Shown here: piece by piece, positions 38,499 through 47,519 of the stretch
Layout of the letters: each line of letters opens with the position of its first letter
Numbering within the stretch: position 1 is the stretch's first letter
Assembly: GCA_900467745.1 (NCBI GenBank)
Contig: UBQW01000043.1
Span: 107,373 to 171,372, forward strand
Source of the DNA: Hyphomicrobiales bacterium
GTDB lineage: Bacteria > Pseudomonadota > Alphaproteobacteria > Rhizobiales > Rhizobiaceae
DNA length: 64,000 nt
Direction: 5' to 3'
Position numbers and translations under genes: made by a program
The notes under the pieces: generated by a model
Database searches by the model: none
What the model was told of the DNA's origin: nothing
The model's input: only the letters and a program-made list of their open reading frames with translations

Positions 38499-39185
38499 AT
38501 GCGACCAGACCAATCTGGCTCTCTTGCGAGAGCCGGCGCCTTTTCGACGAGTGAGCGCGACGCCGTTTACAGAGCCATCGAGACCAGACGCGACGTGCGA
38601 TCGGAGTTCCTGCCGGATGCCGTGCCCGATGATGTGATCGGACGGCTGCTGGCTGCCGCCCATCATGCTCCATCTGTCGGCTTCATGCAGCCGTGGAATT
38701 TCATCGTGGTGCGCGATGAGGCCGTACGATCCACCGTGTGGGAGGCTTTTGCCAAGGCCAATGTCGAGGCGGCGGAGATGTTTTCCGGCGAGCGGCAGCA
38801 GGCCTACCGCGCCCTAAAGCTGGAGGGTATACGCACGGCACCCGTCGGCATCTGCGTGACCTGCGATCCGGACCGCTGCGGCGACGTGGTGCTGGGGCGG
38901 ACGCACAATAGGCGGATGGATTCCTACTCCACCGTCTGTGCCGTACAGAACCTGTGGCTCGCGGCGCGCGCCGAAGGCGTCGGCGTCGGTTGGGTGAGCA
39001 TCTTTCACGAGGCGGATTTGAAGCAAGCGCTCGGCGTGCCTGAACGGATCGAGATCGTCGCCTGGCTCTGTGTCGGTTATGTCGATCGGCTCTACGAGGA
39101 ACCGGAGCTCGCCGTGAAGGGATGGCGGCAGCGATTGCCGCTGGAAGAGCTGGTGTTTGCCGATCGCTGGGGCGGGGGCGCGTAA
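38499..39185 (+). CDS. bluB: 5,6-dimethylbenzimidazole synthase
   Basis: 228 residues of the nitroreductase fold. BluB turns reduced FMN and oxygen into dimethylbenzimidazole, the lower ligand of cobalamin. Family blocks: AIETRRDVRSEFLPDAVPDDVIGRLLAAAHHAPSVGFMQPWNF, RALKLEGIRTAPVGICVTCDP and MDSYSTVCAVQNLWLAARAEGVGVGWVSI. The ATG at 38499 (MRPDQSGS) is chosen; the frame goes back to 38478. Regulated by the cobalamin riboswitch just upstream. Confidence 0.95.
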   Translation: MRPDQSGSLARAGAFSTSERDAVYRAIETRRDVRSEFLPDAVPDDVIGRLLAAAHHAPSVGFMQPWNFIVVRDEAVRSTVWEAFAKANVEAAEMFSGERQQAYRALKLEGIRTAPVGICVTCDPDRCGDVVLGRTHNRRMDSYSTVCAVQNLWLAARAEGVGVGWVSIFHEADLKQALGVPERIEIVAWLCVGYVDRLYEEPELAVKGWRQRLPLEELVFADRWGGGA

Positions 39186-39198
39186 CCCGCGACGCCTG

Positions 39199-40317
39199 CT
39201 ATTGCTTCTGCGCCGGCGGTTGCTGCGGCTGAGCGCCGGGCATGGCCGGGTGCTTCAGGTCGATCGATCCCTGATCGCCGGCGAGGAACTGCGGCCCCAC
39301 CTGGCGCACTTTGCCGGCGCTTGGATCATAGGGGCGATCGGGGACCTGCGCCTGGGGTGCGGGCTGTTGAGGCGTGGCCGGGCTCTCGGGCTTGGCGGCG
39401 GCGGTGTTCGGGGTTTCGATCGTGGTGATCGAGCTCTGCGGCGGCGGCGCGCTCACAGACTGGTTGCGGCGCATCTGTTCGTAATAGGCGGGCAGATTGC
39501 AGCTGCAGGATGATTTCTCGCCGGGCTTGCGGTTCTTGTAGGCGAATGCGTTCGGCATGGCGCTGTATGGGGCGCCCGTCGAAGCCGAGATCATGTTCTC
39601 CGTCTCGCCGCTGGAAACGTCGTGATAGTAGAGCTCGGTTTCGATGCCGGGGCACATCTGCTGGCAGGTGTTGGCGTCGCGGGCGAAATCGAACGAGGTG
39701 GCGTTCGAGCGGATGGGGAAGAAGCCACCGTCGCAACTGCGCACGCAGATCGTGTTCAGATGCGTGAGCGGCTGGCCGCCGGGCGAGAACTCGTAGGAGC
39801 GCTGCCGCTCGCCGCCGAGCGGGATGAAGGTGTCACTGCGCATCGCCTGATCGTCGATGCTGGGCGGGTTCGCATATTGCGGCTCGTCATATTGCTGCAC
39901 GGGCGCATTGCAGTTGTTTTCGTCGAGTGCGGCGAAGAGTTCGTTGCGCAGGCGGGCGTCCGGGCTTTGCGCGCGCAGCTCGTCACGGCGCATCTGCAGG
40001 TCGGCGATGTTGTCGAGCATCTTCGCTTCGGCCTGTTCGAGCTCGCCGCAATAGCCGGCATTGTCGCCGCCGATCACCACCATGCTGCCGCTGCTGCAAC
40101 CGCTGCGGCGTTGGTCGCTGCGCAGTTTGCGAAGCTCGAGGTTCTGTTCGGTAATGGCGCTTGCGAAGCGGCGTATTTCGGGCGACGCGCCGCCGCCGAT
40201 CGTCTCTGGGATGGTCGCAAGACGGGCGCGCAGCTGACCGCAGATCGGCGCCAGCTGCGCGTAGGCAGGGGCGGAAAGGGCAATCAGGAGTGCTGCGGCC
40301 AGCGTGAGGCGTTTCAA
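39199..40317 (-). CDS. DUF2865-domain secreted protein
   Basis: 372 residues. Starting at a TTG (40317) the product begins with a clean signal peptide, KRLTLAAALLIALSAPAYAQ; GGGA stands eight bases before it. A TTG at 40347 is the only longer option. The DUF2865 core is visible as TICVRSCDGGFFPIRSNATSFDFARDANTCQQMCPG, followed by TGAPYSAMPNAFAYK. The C-terminal 100 residues are Pro/Gln/Ala-rich and disordered. Disulfides are likely. Function of the family is unknown. Confidence 0.85.
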   Translation of the reverse strand: MKRLTLAAALLIALSAPAYAQLAPICGQLRARLATIPETIGGGASPEIRRFASAITEQNLELRKLRSDQRRSGCSSGSMVVIGGDNAGYCGELEQAEAKMLDNIADLQMRRDELRAQSPDARLRNELFAALDENNCNAPVQQYDEPQYANPPSIDDQAMRSDTFIPLGGERQRSYEFSPGGQPLTHLNTICVRSCDGGFFPIRSNATSFDFARDANTCQQMCPGIETELYYHDVSSGETENMISASTGAPYSAMPNAFAYKNRKPGEKSSCSCNLPAYYEQMRRNQSVSAPPPQSSITTIETPNTAAAKPESPATPQQPAPQAQVPDRPYDPSAGKVRQVGPQFLAGDQGSIDLKHPAMPGAQPQQPPAQKQ

Positions 40318-40351
40318 GGCATCGTCCCGTACGTGAGCAAATACCAAATGG

Positions 40352-40379
40352 CGAAGGGCGGACCATGGCCCGCCCTTCG
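40352..40379 (-). terminator. possible terminator after the malic enzyme gene
   Basis: A 10-bp stem CGAAGGGCGG/CCGCCCTTCG with an 8-base loop lies 66 bases beyond the malic enzyme stop. The following bases on the minus strand (CCATTTGG) are a poor T-run. Confidence 0.45.
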
Positions 40380-40445
40380 ATATACATTGCTTGTCTTAAC
40401 AAGCTGCCGCTCAGAGCCTAACGCATTTTCAGCGTCCAAGGCAAA

Positions 40446-42758
40446 TCATGCGGGCTGGGACGCCTCGACGACCGCGAGGGCCGCCATGTTGACGACGCCG
40501 CGCGAGGTGACCGACGGCGCCAGGATGTGTGCCGGCATGGCCGCGCCGAGCAGGATCGGGCCGACATGCAGGCCATCCGTCATCGACTTGACGACGCCGA
40601 GCGTGATGTTGGCCGCATCGAGGTTTGGGAAGACCAGAAGGTTGGCTTCGTCGTGCAGCGTCGTGTTCGGCATGACGCGCTTGCGCAGCGTTTCGGAAAT
40701 CGCGCTCTCGCCGTGCATTTCGCCATCGACTTCCAGATCGCGTGCGGTGTCGCGCACGAGCTGCAGGGCGTTGCGCATCTTGGTGGCGCTTTCGCTCTCA
40801 CGCGAACCGAAGTTCGAATGCGAGACGAGGGCTGCGCGCGGCGTGATGCCGAAGCGCTTGATTTCCTCGGCGGCGAGAACCGCGGATTCCGCCACTTCCT
40901 CGGCCGTCGGATTGAACGTCACGTAGGTGTCGGTGAAGAAGGTTGCGCCGCGCTGCGAGATCAGCAGGCTGAGTGCCGAGAAATCCCGGACATTCTGGCG
41001 TTTGCCGACGATCTGGCGGACATCGCGCAGGTGCTTTTCATAGCGGCCTTCGAGACCGCAGATCAGCGCATCGGCCTCGCCACGCTTCAGCGCCAGCGCG
41101 CCGATAACCGTGGTGTTGGTACGAACGATGGTGCGCGCCGCTTCCGGGATGACGCCGCGACGGCCGACCAGCGACAGATAGAGCTCGACATATTCGCGGA
41201 AGCGCGGATCGTCTTCCGGATTGATGACGTCGAAATCGGACAGCGGACGGATACGCAGGCCGTAGCGCTTCAAACGTGTTTCGATGACCTGCGGACGACC
41301 GATCAGGATCGGCTTGGCGATGCCTTCCTCGAGCAGGACCTGGGCGGCGCGCAGAACGCGCTCGTCTTCGCCTTCGGAGAAGATGACGCGCTTCTTGTCG
41401 GCATTCTTCGCGGCCGCGAAGATCGGCTTCATGACGAAGCCGGAGCGGAAGACGAAGCGGTTCAGCTGGTCGAGATAGGCGTCGAAATCGGCGATCGGGC
41501 GCAGCGCCACGCCGCTATCGGCCGCGGCCTTGGCGACAGCCGGCGCGATGCGCAGGATGAGGCGCGGATCGAAGGGCGAGGGGATGAGATAGTTGGGGCC
41601 GAAGATCGGCGTTTCGTCCGAATAGGCGCGGGCGGCGACGTCCGACGGCTCCTCGCGGGCGAGGGCCGCGATGGCGCGCACGGCCGCCATCTTCATTTCC
41701 TCGTTGATCGTGACGGCGCCGCAATCGAGCGCGCCGCGGAAGATATACGGGAAGCAGAGGACGTTGTTGACCTGGTTCGGGAAGTCCGAGCGGCCGGTGC
41801 AGATCATCGCGTCCGGGCGGGCGGCGCGGGCGAGATCGGGCATGATCTCCGGGTTCGGGTTGGCGAGCGCCATGATGAGAGGCTTTTCGGCCATCTGCGC
41901 CAGAAGTTCCGGCTTCAGGACGCCGGCGGCCGAAAGGCCGAGGAAGACGTCGGCGCCGCCGATGTTTTCGGCCAGCGTCCGGGTGTCGCTCTTCTGTGCG
42001 TAGACGCTCTTCCATTCGTCCATCAGCTCGACGCGACCTTCATAGACGAGGCCTTCGAGGTCGTGGACCCAGATGTTTTCGCGCTTTGCACCAAGGGTGA
42101 CGAGAAGGTTGAGGCAGGCAAGGGCCGCGGCACCGGCACCCGAGGCGACGATCTTGACCTCTTCGATCTTCTTGCCGGCCAGTTCCAGGCCGTTCAGGAT
42201 CGCGGCGGCGACGATGATGGCGGTGCCATGCTGGTCGTCATGGAACACCGGGATCTTCATCTTTTCGCGCAGCTGACGCTCGATCTCGAAACATTCCGGC
42301 GCCTTGATGTCTTCAAGGTTGATACCGCCGAAGGTCGGCTCGAGCGCGGCGACGGTCGAGACCATGTGATCGACGGTCGTTGCATCGACCTCGATATCGA
42401 AGACGTCGATGTTGGCGAACTTCTTGAAGAGAACCGCCTTGCCTTCCATGACCGGCTTGGAGGCCAGCGGACCGATATTGCCGAGGCCGAGAACGGCGGT
42501 GCCGTTGGAGATCACGGCAACCAGATTGGCGCGCGAGGTGTAATCGGCGGCGGTTTCCGGATTGTCGCGGATGGCGAGGCAAGGGGCGGCGACGCCGGGA
42601 GAATAGGCGAGCGCGAGATCGCGCTGGTTGCCGAGCGGCTTGATGGCCTGGATCTCGATCTTGCCGGGACGGGGATAGCGGTGGAAGAACAAGGCCTGTT
42701 CATCGAGGCTGCCGCCTGCCGCTTTGTTGTCCGTCTTCGGTTTGTCGCTGTGATCCAT
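40446..42758 (-). CDS. maeB: malic enzyme with C-terminal phosphotransacetylase-like domain
   Basis: 770 residues, the size of the chimeric rhizobial Dme/Tme enzymes. The front 430 residues are malic enzyme (LALAYSPGVAAPC, FDIEVDATTVDHM, IPVFHDDQHGTAIIVAAAILNG, GLSAAGVLKPELL); the rest is a phosphate acetyltransferase-like domain (VIFSEGEDERVLRAAQVLLEEGIAKPILIGRP, THVGPILLG-like end). It decarboxylates malate to pyruvate. NAD (Dme) versus NADP (Tme) preference cannot be decided by eye. The ATG at 42758 follows GGAG. Confidence 0.93.
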   Translation of the reverse strand: MDHSDKPKTDNKAAGGSLDEQALFFHRYPRPGKIEIQAIKPLGNQRDLALAYSPGVAAPCLAIRDNPETAADYTSRANLVAVISNGTAVLGLGNIGPLASKPVMEGKAVLFKKFANIDVFDIEVDATTVDHMVSTVAALEPTFGGINLEDIKAPECFEIERQLREKMKIPVFHDDQHGTAIIVAAAILNGLELAGKKIEEVKIVASGAGAAALACLNLLVTLGAKRENIWVHDLEGLVYEGRVELMDEWKSVYAQKSDTRTLAENIGGADVFLGLSAAGVLKPELLAQMAEKPLIMALANPNPEIMPDLARAARPDAMICTGRSDFPNQVNNVLCFPYIFRGALDCGAVTINEEMKMAAVRAIAALAREEPSDVAARAYSDETPIFGPNYLIPSPFDPRLILRIAPAVAKAAADSGVALRPIADFDAYLDQLNRFVFRSGFVMKPIFAAAKNADKKRVIFSEGEDERVLRAAQVLLEEGIAKPILIGRPQVIETRLKRYGLRIRPLSDFDVINPEDDPRFREYVELYLSLVGRRGVIPEAARTIVRTNTTVIGALALKRGEADALICGLEGRYEKHLRDVRQIVGKRQNVRDFSALSLLISQRGATFFTDTYVTFNPTAEEVAESAVLAAEEIKRFGITPRAALVSHSNFGSRESESATKMRNALQLVRDTARDLEVDGEMHGESAISETLRKRVMPNTTLHDEANLLVFPNLDAANITLGVVKSMTDGLHVGPILLGAAMPAHILAPSVTSRGVVNMAALAVVEASQPA

Positions 42759-43012
42759 CGTAATGCTCCAGGCTGTCGCACATGCTTTCATTGGAGCGCT
42801 TTCAATACATCAATCGAAAGACGGTAACAGCGAGAATTTTGATTCCTATTGCTAAAACAGCACAAATGTAAAAAACCGTGACAGCAAAGTCGTGGCGATT
42901 TGTGACGGAAGTCCCGCTGGTCCGGGCCGTGTCATCTTCCTGAAACACGAGTCTGGTTTTCAGAGACACAGATGAAGCATGGGGCACGGGCAGTATGCTT
43001 GTGAAGGACAAT

Positions 43013-43825
43013 ATGGATACGCGCCACTTCCGTACGCTCTTTATTTCCGACGTCCATCTCGGCTCGAAAGCCGCGAAAGCCGACTTCCTGATCGACTTTC
43101 TGAAGTACCACGAAGCCGACACGATCTTCCTGGTGGGAGACATCGTCGACGGCTGGCGCCTGAAGCGCAGCTGGTACTGGCCGCAGGAATGCAACGACGT
43201 GATCCAGAAGCTGCTGCGCAAGGCGCGCAAGGGAACGCGTATCGTCTATATCCCCGGCAACCACGACGAATTCCTGCGCGACTTCCCCGGCATGCACTTC
43301 GGCGGCATCGAAGTGGCCGAGCGGATGATGCATGAGGCGGCCGACGGCAAGAAGTATCTGGTGCTGCATGGCGACGAGTTCGACGTCGTGGTACGCAACG
43401 CCCGCCTGCTCGCCTATCTCGGCGACTGGGCCTACGACATGGCGATCATGATCAACATCGGGCTCGCCGCCATTCGCCGCAAGCTCGGCATGCCTTACTG
43501 GTCGTTCTCGGCCTGGGCGAAGCTTCAGGTCAAGCACGCGGTCAATTTCATCGGCGAGTTCCAGAAGGTCGTGGCTGACGAAGCCCGCAAGAGCGGCGCC
43601 GACGGCGTGATCTGCGGCCACATCCACCATGCCGTCATGGAAGACATGGACGGCGTGCGGTACATCAACACCGGCGACTGGGTCGAAAGCTGCACCGCTA
43701 TCGCCGAACACGAAGACGGCACGTTCGAGCTGATCGAATGGCGCACCATGGGCGGCGCTGCCGCACCTGCACCGCTGGCGCTCGAAGATCACCGCAAGCG
43801 CGAGCCGGCACAGCAGGCCGCGTAA
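43013..43825 (+). CDS. LpxH-like UDP-2,3-diacylglucosamine pyrophosphatase family phosphoesterase
   Basis: 270 residues. The metallophosphoesterase motifs are complete: LFISDVHLG, GDIVDGW, PGNHDE, VLHGDEFD and GHIHHA, with NTGDWVESC near the C-terminus. Members cleave UDP-2,3-diacylglucosamine in lipid A synthesis or related substrates; many alphaproteobacteria use LpxI for that step, so this may be a second or different enzyme. The ATG at 43013 follows AAGGACA; one at 42995 is possible. Confidence 0.85.
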   Translation: MDTRHFRTLFISDVHLGSKAAKADFLIDFLKYHEADTIFLVGDIVDGWRLKRSWYWPQECNDVIQKLLRKARKGTRIVYIPGNHDEFLRDFPGMHFGGIEVAERMMHEAADGKKYLVLHGDEFDVVVRNARLLAYLGDWAYDMAIMINIGLAAIRRKLGMPYWSFSAWAKLQVKHAVNFIGEFQKVVADEARKSGADGVICGHIHHAVMEDMDGVRYINTGDWVESCTAIAEHEDGTFELIEWRTMGGAAAPAPLALEDHRKREPAQQAA

Positions 43826-43833
43826 TTTCCCGT

Positions 43834-43852
43834 CGCGATCTTTCAGATCGCG
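43834..43852 (+). terminator. possible terminator after the LpxH-like gene
   Basis: CGCGATC, TTTCA loop, GATCGCG. A small stable hairpin nine bases after the stop, but without a T-run. Confidence 0.4.
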
Positions 43853-43876
43853 CTGCACTTAGCTCCTTGTTTTGAC

Positions 43877-43921
43877 GCATGTCGTTATCGCAAAACCGCT
43901 TCACACTTTTGCGCGACATGC
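43877..43921. repeat. nested palindromic intergenic repeat
   Basis: GCATGTCG at the left end pairs with CGACATGC at the right; inside, CGCAAAA pairs with TTTTGCG around an 11-base loop, with a four-base bulge (TTAT) on the left side only. The 45-base unit matches a class of short repeats found between genes in Rhizobium and Agrobacterium. Confidence 0.7.
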
Positions 43922-44086
43922 TCTGACATCTCGCTGTTGCGAAATGGCATTGTGCAGCTGCTGCCGTTGCCGTTTCGCGACAGTTTTGGCTTATTTTTGA
44001 AATCGGTTTGGGGCGACCTTATCTCGCCTTGGTTGCCCTTAAGGTGACGTGTTAGGCAACTTGCAGGTTCCTTTCAGGTCACACCG

Positions 44087-45307
44087 ATGATTCCCGCCAC
44101 GAATGCCTCTTTTACAGAGGTCGCGCCCGCCCATTTCCGGCTGCTGAGCGCTTTGTCTTACTGCGCGCCACTGCTTGTGAACGGTGTCGCGCTGCCGTTC
44201 TTTCCCGTCTGGCTGGCGATGCACAAGTTCAGCGACCACGAGATCGGCATCATCCTCGCCGTGCCGATGGTGGTGCGCGTGCTCGTGGCGCCGATCGTGG
44301 CCATGTATGCGGACCGGATGAAGGAGCGCGCCGATGTGCTGGTGTTTTCCGGCGGCCTGTCGCTGTTGACGGCGATCGCTCTCTACTGGACGGACACGTT
44401 CTGGCCGGTGCTGATCGTTTACACGATCCAGGGTGCCACGTTTTCTCCCTATGTACCCGTGGTCGAATCGATCGTCATCTCCGGCGTGCGGCGCTGGGGT
44501 TTCGATTATGGCTCTATGCGGGTTTGGGGCTCGGTCGCCTTTATCGCCTCGACGCTCGTCGGCGGGCGACTGATCGGAAACTGGGGCGGGCAGATGGTTC
44601 TGCCTGTCATGATCTTCGGTTTCGTCATGACCATGGTGATGGCGCTCTATTGTCCGCGCATCGGGCCGACGCGGCGGCGCGGCACACCCGTCGATCTGCA
44701 GCAGGCGACCGGCAGTTCGCTGAGGCAGCCACATCTGTTGATGCTGCTCATCGGCGTCGCCATCCAGCAATCGAGCCACGCGCTGCTGCAGGCCTTCGCG
44801 ACGATCTATTGGCGCGATCTCGGCTTTTCCGGCACGGAAATCGCGTTGTTGTGGAGTGCTGGCGTCGCGGCCGAGGTGACGGTATTCTTCCAATCGAAGC
44901 GGCTCAGCCGACATTTCGATGCCTGGACGCTGATCCGTGTCGGCGCTGCCGTGTGCGTCTGCCGGTGGCTTTTGTTTCCGATGCAGTGGGGCTTCGTCGG
45001 CTTCTTCCTGCTGCAGTGCCTGCATGCCTTCAGCTACGCCTTCGTCCACACAGGCGTGCAACGGCGGATCATCGCCTCTGTGCAGGCGACGCAGGAATCG
45101 TCGGCGCAGGGTGCCTATTTCTTCTACAACGGGATGTTCATGGGGCTGATGACCATCGCGTCGGGCTACATCTACGCAGCACTTGGCATGGCGAGCTATT
45201 ACATCATGGCGCTGACGGCGGTTCTGGGGCTAGGCCTCATCATCGTCGCCTACTACCTTCAGCCCCAGAGTGCCGGTTCCGGCGGGAAGACGAGCGAGCC
45301 GGCATAA
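44087..45307 (+). CDS. MFS transporter, PPP/HcaT-like
   Basis: 406 residues with twelve membrane helices. It starts SALSYCAPLLVNGVALPFFPVWLAMHKFSDHEIGIILAVPMVVRVLVAPIVAMYADR, the pattern of the MFS_1-like group that includes the phenylpropionate permease HcaT and LacY-like carriers. FSPYVPVVESIVISG and FDYGSMRVWGSVAFI are conserved here. Substrate unknown. Its 3' end overlaps the convergent dipeptide epimerase gene by 49 bases. Confidence 0.85.
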   Translation: MIPATNASFTEVAPAHFRLLSALSYCAPLLVNGVALPFFPVWLAMHKFSDHEIGIILAVPMVVRVLVAPIVAMYADRMKERADVLVFSGGLSLLTAIALYWTDTFWPVLIVYTIQGATFSPYVPVVESIVISGVRRWGFDYGSMRVWGSVAFIASTLVGGRLIGNWGGQMVLPVMIFGFVMTMVMALYCPRIGPTRRRGTPVDLQQATGSSLRQPHLLMLLIGVAIQQSSHALLQAFATIYWRDLGFSGTEIALLWSAGVAAEVTVFFQSKRLSRHFDAWTLIRVGAAVCVCRWLLFPMQWGFVGFFLLQCLHAFSYAFVHTGVQRRIIASVQATQESSAQGAYFFYNGMFMGLMTIASGYIYAALGMASYYIMALTAVLGLGLIIVAYYLQPQSAGSGGKTSEPA

Positions 45308-46242
45308 CGCAGGCCCGGTTCGCGATCGCGGGCGAGAAGCAGCGGTCCGTCGAGATCGACGAAGGCCACGTCCTGGGCCAGAAGCACGGCGGGCGCCATG
45401 GCGAGCGATGTGCCGACCATGCAGCCGAGCATGATCTGAAACTCGAGCCGCTGGGCTTCGCGCTTCATCGCAAGTGCCTCCGTCAGGCCGCCCGTCTTGT
45501 CGAGCTTGATGTTGATGGCGTCGTAGCGGTCGCGCAGGCTGGCGAGATCGCCAGTGTGATGGACGCTTTCATCCGCGCAGACGAGGATAGGGCGGTCGAT
45601 CTCGGCCAGCAGTTCGTCCTTGCCTGCCGGCAGCGGTTGTTCGACCAGCGCCACGCCGCATTCGGCGGCAACCCGCAGATGGTGGGCGAGGCGATCCTCC
45701 GGCCAGCCTTCGTTGGCGTCAAGAATGATGGCGGCGTCGGAGGCCGCAGCACGCACGGCGCGAATGCGGCTCTCGTCGTCGCCAGTGCCGACCTTGACCT
45801 TGAGCAGCGCGCGGGCCGCGTTGGCGCGGGCGTGCTCGGCCATGATTTCGGGTTCTCCGAGCGAAATCGTGAAGGCCGTCGTCAGCGAATGCGGGGCGGT
45901 GAGGCCGAGCATGGCCGCGACCGACGTGCCGCTTTGCTTCGCCTCGAGGTCCCAGAGGGCGCAATCGACGGCGTTGCGGGCAGCGCCCGGCGGCATCGCC
46001 TGTTGCAGATCGGCGCGGGAGAGGCCGGCTTCGATCAGTGGCCGGGCGGCTTCGATCTGCGCGCCGACGCTTTCCATCGTCTCGCCGTAGCGACGATAGG
46101 GGACACATTCGCCGCGGCCGGAGACGCCGTTCTCACTCACGGTGCAGAGGATGACCTCCGCGCTCGTCTTGGTGCCGCGCGAGATGGTGAAGGTGCCCGC
46201 AATCGGAAAAGAGTCCGTCTGAATTTCAAGTGACCGTGGCAT
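45259..46242 (-). CDS. L-Ala-D/L-Glu (dipeptide) epimerase
   Basis: 327 residues of the enolase superfamily, muconate-lactonizing subgroup. It interconverts L-Ala-D-Glu and L-Ala-L-Glu from murein turnover. Catalytic Lys region LLKVKVGTG, metal ligands in IILDANEGW, VEQPLP and CADES, and the second Lys in INIKLDKTGG. The start MPRSLEIQTDSFPIAG at 46242 fits the family. The 3' end overlaps the MFS gene tail to tail. The MFS protein might import a muropeptide, but that is only suggested by position. Confidence 0.9.
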   Translation of the reverse strand: MPRSLEIQTDSFPIAGTFTISRGTKTSAEVILCTVSENGVSGRGECVPYRRYGETMESVGAQIEAARPLIEAGLSRADLQQAMPPGAARNAVDCALWDLEAKQSGTSVAAMLGLTAPHSLTTAFTISLGEPEIMAEHARANAARALLKVKVGTGDDESRIRAVRAAASDAAIILDANEGWPEDRLAHHLRVAAECGVALVEQPLPAGKDELLAEIDRPILVCADESVHHTGDLASLRDRYDAINIKLDKTGGLTEALAMKREAQRLEFQIMLGCMVGTSLAMAPAVLLAQDVAFVDLDGPLLLARDREPGLRYAGSLVFPPEPALWG

Positions 46243-46340
46243 AAATGCAATCCTGCAAGCATGGAAATCTGGTGCGGCATCGTTATATTGCCTCAACGCC
46301 GCGACGCTATGTTCGCGAGTCGGCAATGTCGCCGTAAGCC

Positions 46341-47510
46341 TTGAGAGACACAAGCATTTTGAAGTCCGAGAACCGTAACGCCGCCTCACTGCACGTGGAC
46401 GACCAAGCTCATGGTTCGGATACGCTCGTGCATCTCGAAGGCAATTGGCGAAGCGCCAACATACATCTCGTTCTCAAGGATTTCGACAAGCTTTCGGCCC
46501 ACAAGGGCGGGAACCTGACGCTCGATCTCTCCGGCATCACCGATATCGACACGGCCGGTGTCTGGCTGCTCTGCCGGCTGAAGAAGCAGGTCGAGGATGC
46601 CGGCGGTACTGTCCATATCGAGGGCAGCAACCAGCATATCGACGAGCTGCTCGAATCGTTTTCCGAGGAACGGCCGAAGCCCGAGGCCGAAGAGGTTCCT
46701 CCGCGTTCGCTGCAGGAGCGGATTTTCGCGCCCATCGGCCGGATGATGTACGATCTGTGGAACAATCTTTCCGCGGCGATGTATATTCTCGGATCGGCGG
46801 TGCGCGGCGCGCAGATGAAATTCGGGCGCGGCAGCGGCGTTTCGCCGGCGTCGATCATCAATCAGATCGACCATATGGGCGTTCGCGCCACGCCGATCAT
46901 CCTTTTGATGTCGTTCCTGATCGGCGCGATCATCGCTCAGCAGGGCGCGTTCCAGCTGCGCTATTTCGGCGCCGAAGTGTTCGTCGTCGACCTCGTCGGC
47001 ATTCTGCAATTGCGCGAAATCGGCGTGCTCTTGACCGCCATCATGATCGCCGGCCGTTCGGGTAGCGCGATCACGGCCGAAATCGGCTCGATGAAGATGC
47101 GCGAAGAGGTTGATGCGCTGAAGGTCATGGGCCTGAACCCGATCGGCGTACTGATCTTCCCGCGCCTTGTGGCGCTGACCGTTGCGCTGCCGCTTCTGAC
47201 CGTGCTTGCCAATTTCGCCTCGCTGTTCGGGGCGGCCGTCGTTGCCTGGGGCTATTCGGGCATCACCTTCGCCAACTTCATCGCCCGTCTGCACGAGGCG
47301 ATCACGCTGTCGACCGTGCTATCGGGGATGATCAAGGCGCCGTTCATGGCGCTGGTTATCGGTATCGTCGCCGCCGTCGAGGGCTTAAAGGTAGGTGGCA
47401 GCGCCGAATCGCTTGGACAACACGTGACCTCGGCGGTGGTGAAGGCGATCTTCGTGGTCATTCTCATGGACGGGCTATTCGCCATGTTCTATGCAGCTAT
47501 TAATTTTTAG
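46341..47510 (+). CDS. MlaE-type ABC permease with N-terminal STAS domain
   Basis: 389 residues. Residues about 28-110 are a STAS domain (VHLEGNWRSANIHLVLKDFDKL, LDLSGITDIDTAGVWLLCRL). The rest is the MlaE permease: HMGVRATPIILLMSFLIGAIIAQQG, VGILQLREIGVLLTAIMIAGRSGSAITAEIGSMKMREEVDALKVMGLNPIGVLIFPR. No ATG start is available; TTG at 46341 or 46359 begins the protein. It heads the operon with the ATPase, the MCE protein and a lipoprotein. Together they move phospholipids between the membranes. Confidence 0.92.
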   Translation: MRDTSILKSENRNAASLHVDDQAHGSDTLVHLEGNWRSANIHLVLKDFDKLSAHKGGNLTLDLSGITDIDTAGVWLLCRLKKQVEDAGGTVHIEGSNQHIDELLESFSEERPKPEAEEVPPRSLQERIFAPIGRMMYDLWNNLSAAMYILGSAVRGAQMKFGRGSGVSPASIINQIDHMGVRATPIILLMSFLIGAIIAQQGAFQLRYFGAEVFVVDLVGILQLREIGVLLTAIMIAGRSGSAITAEIGSMKMREEVDALKVMGLNPIGVLIFPRLVALTVALPLLTVLANFASLFGAAVVAWGYSGITFANFIARLHEAITLSTVLSGMIKAPFMALVIGIVAAVEGLKVGGSAESLGQHVTSAVVKAIFVVILMDGLFAMFYAAINF

Positions 47511-47519
47511 GGATTTTGC

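Noticed and set aside
40527..42827. 766-codon open frame antisense to the malic enzyme
   Set aside because: Same codon-bias shadow; no domain and the sense strand is a known enzyme. Similar shadows lie opposite pccA (19836-21896), queA/tgt (53426-55621) and the exporter (60709-62451).
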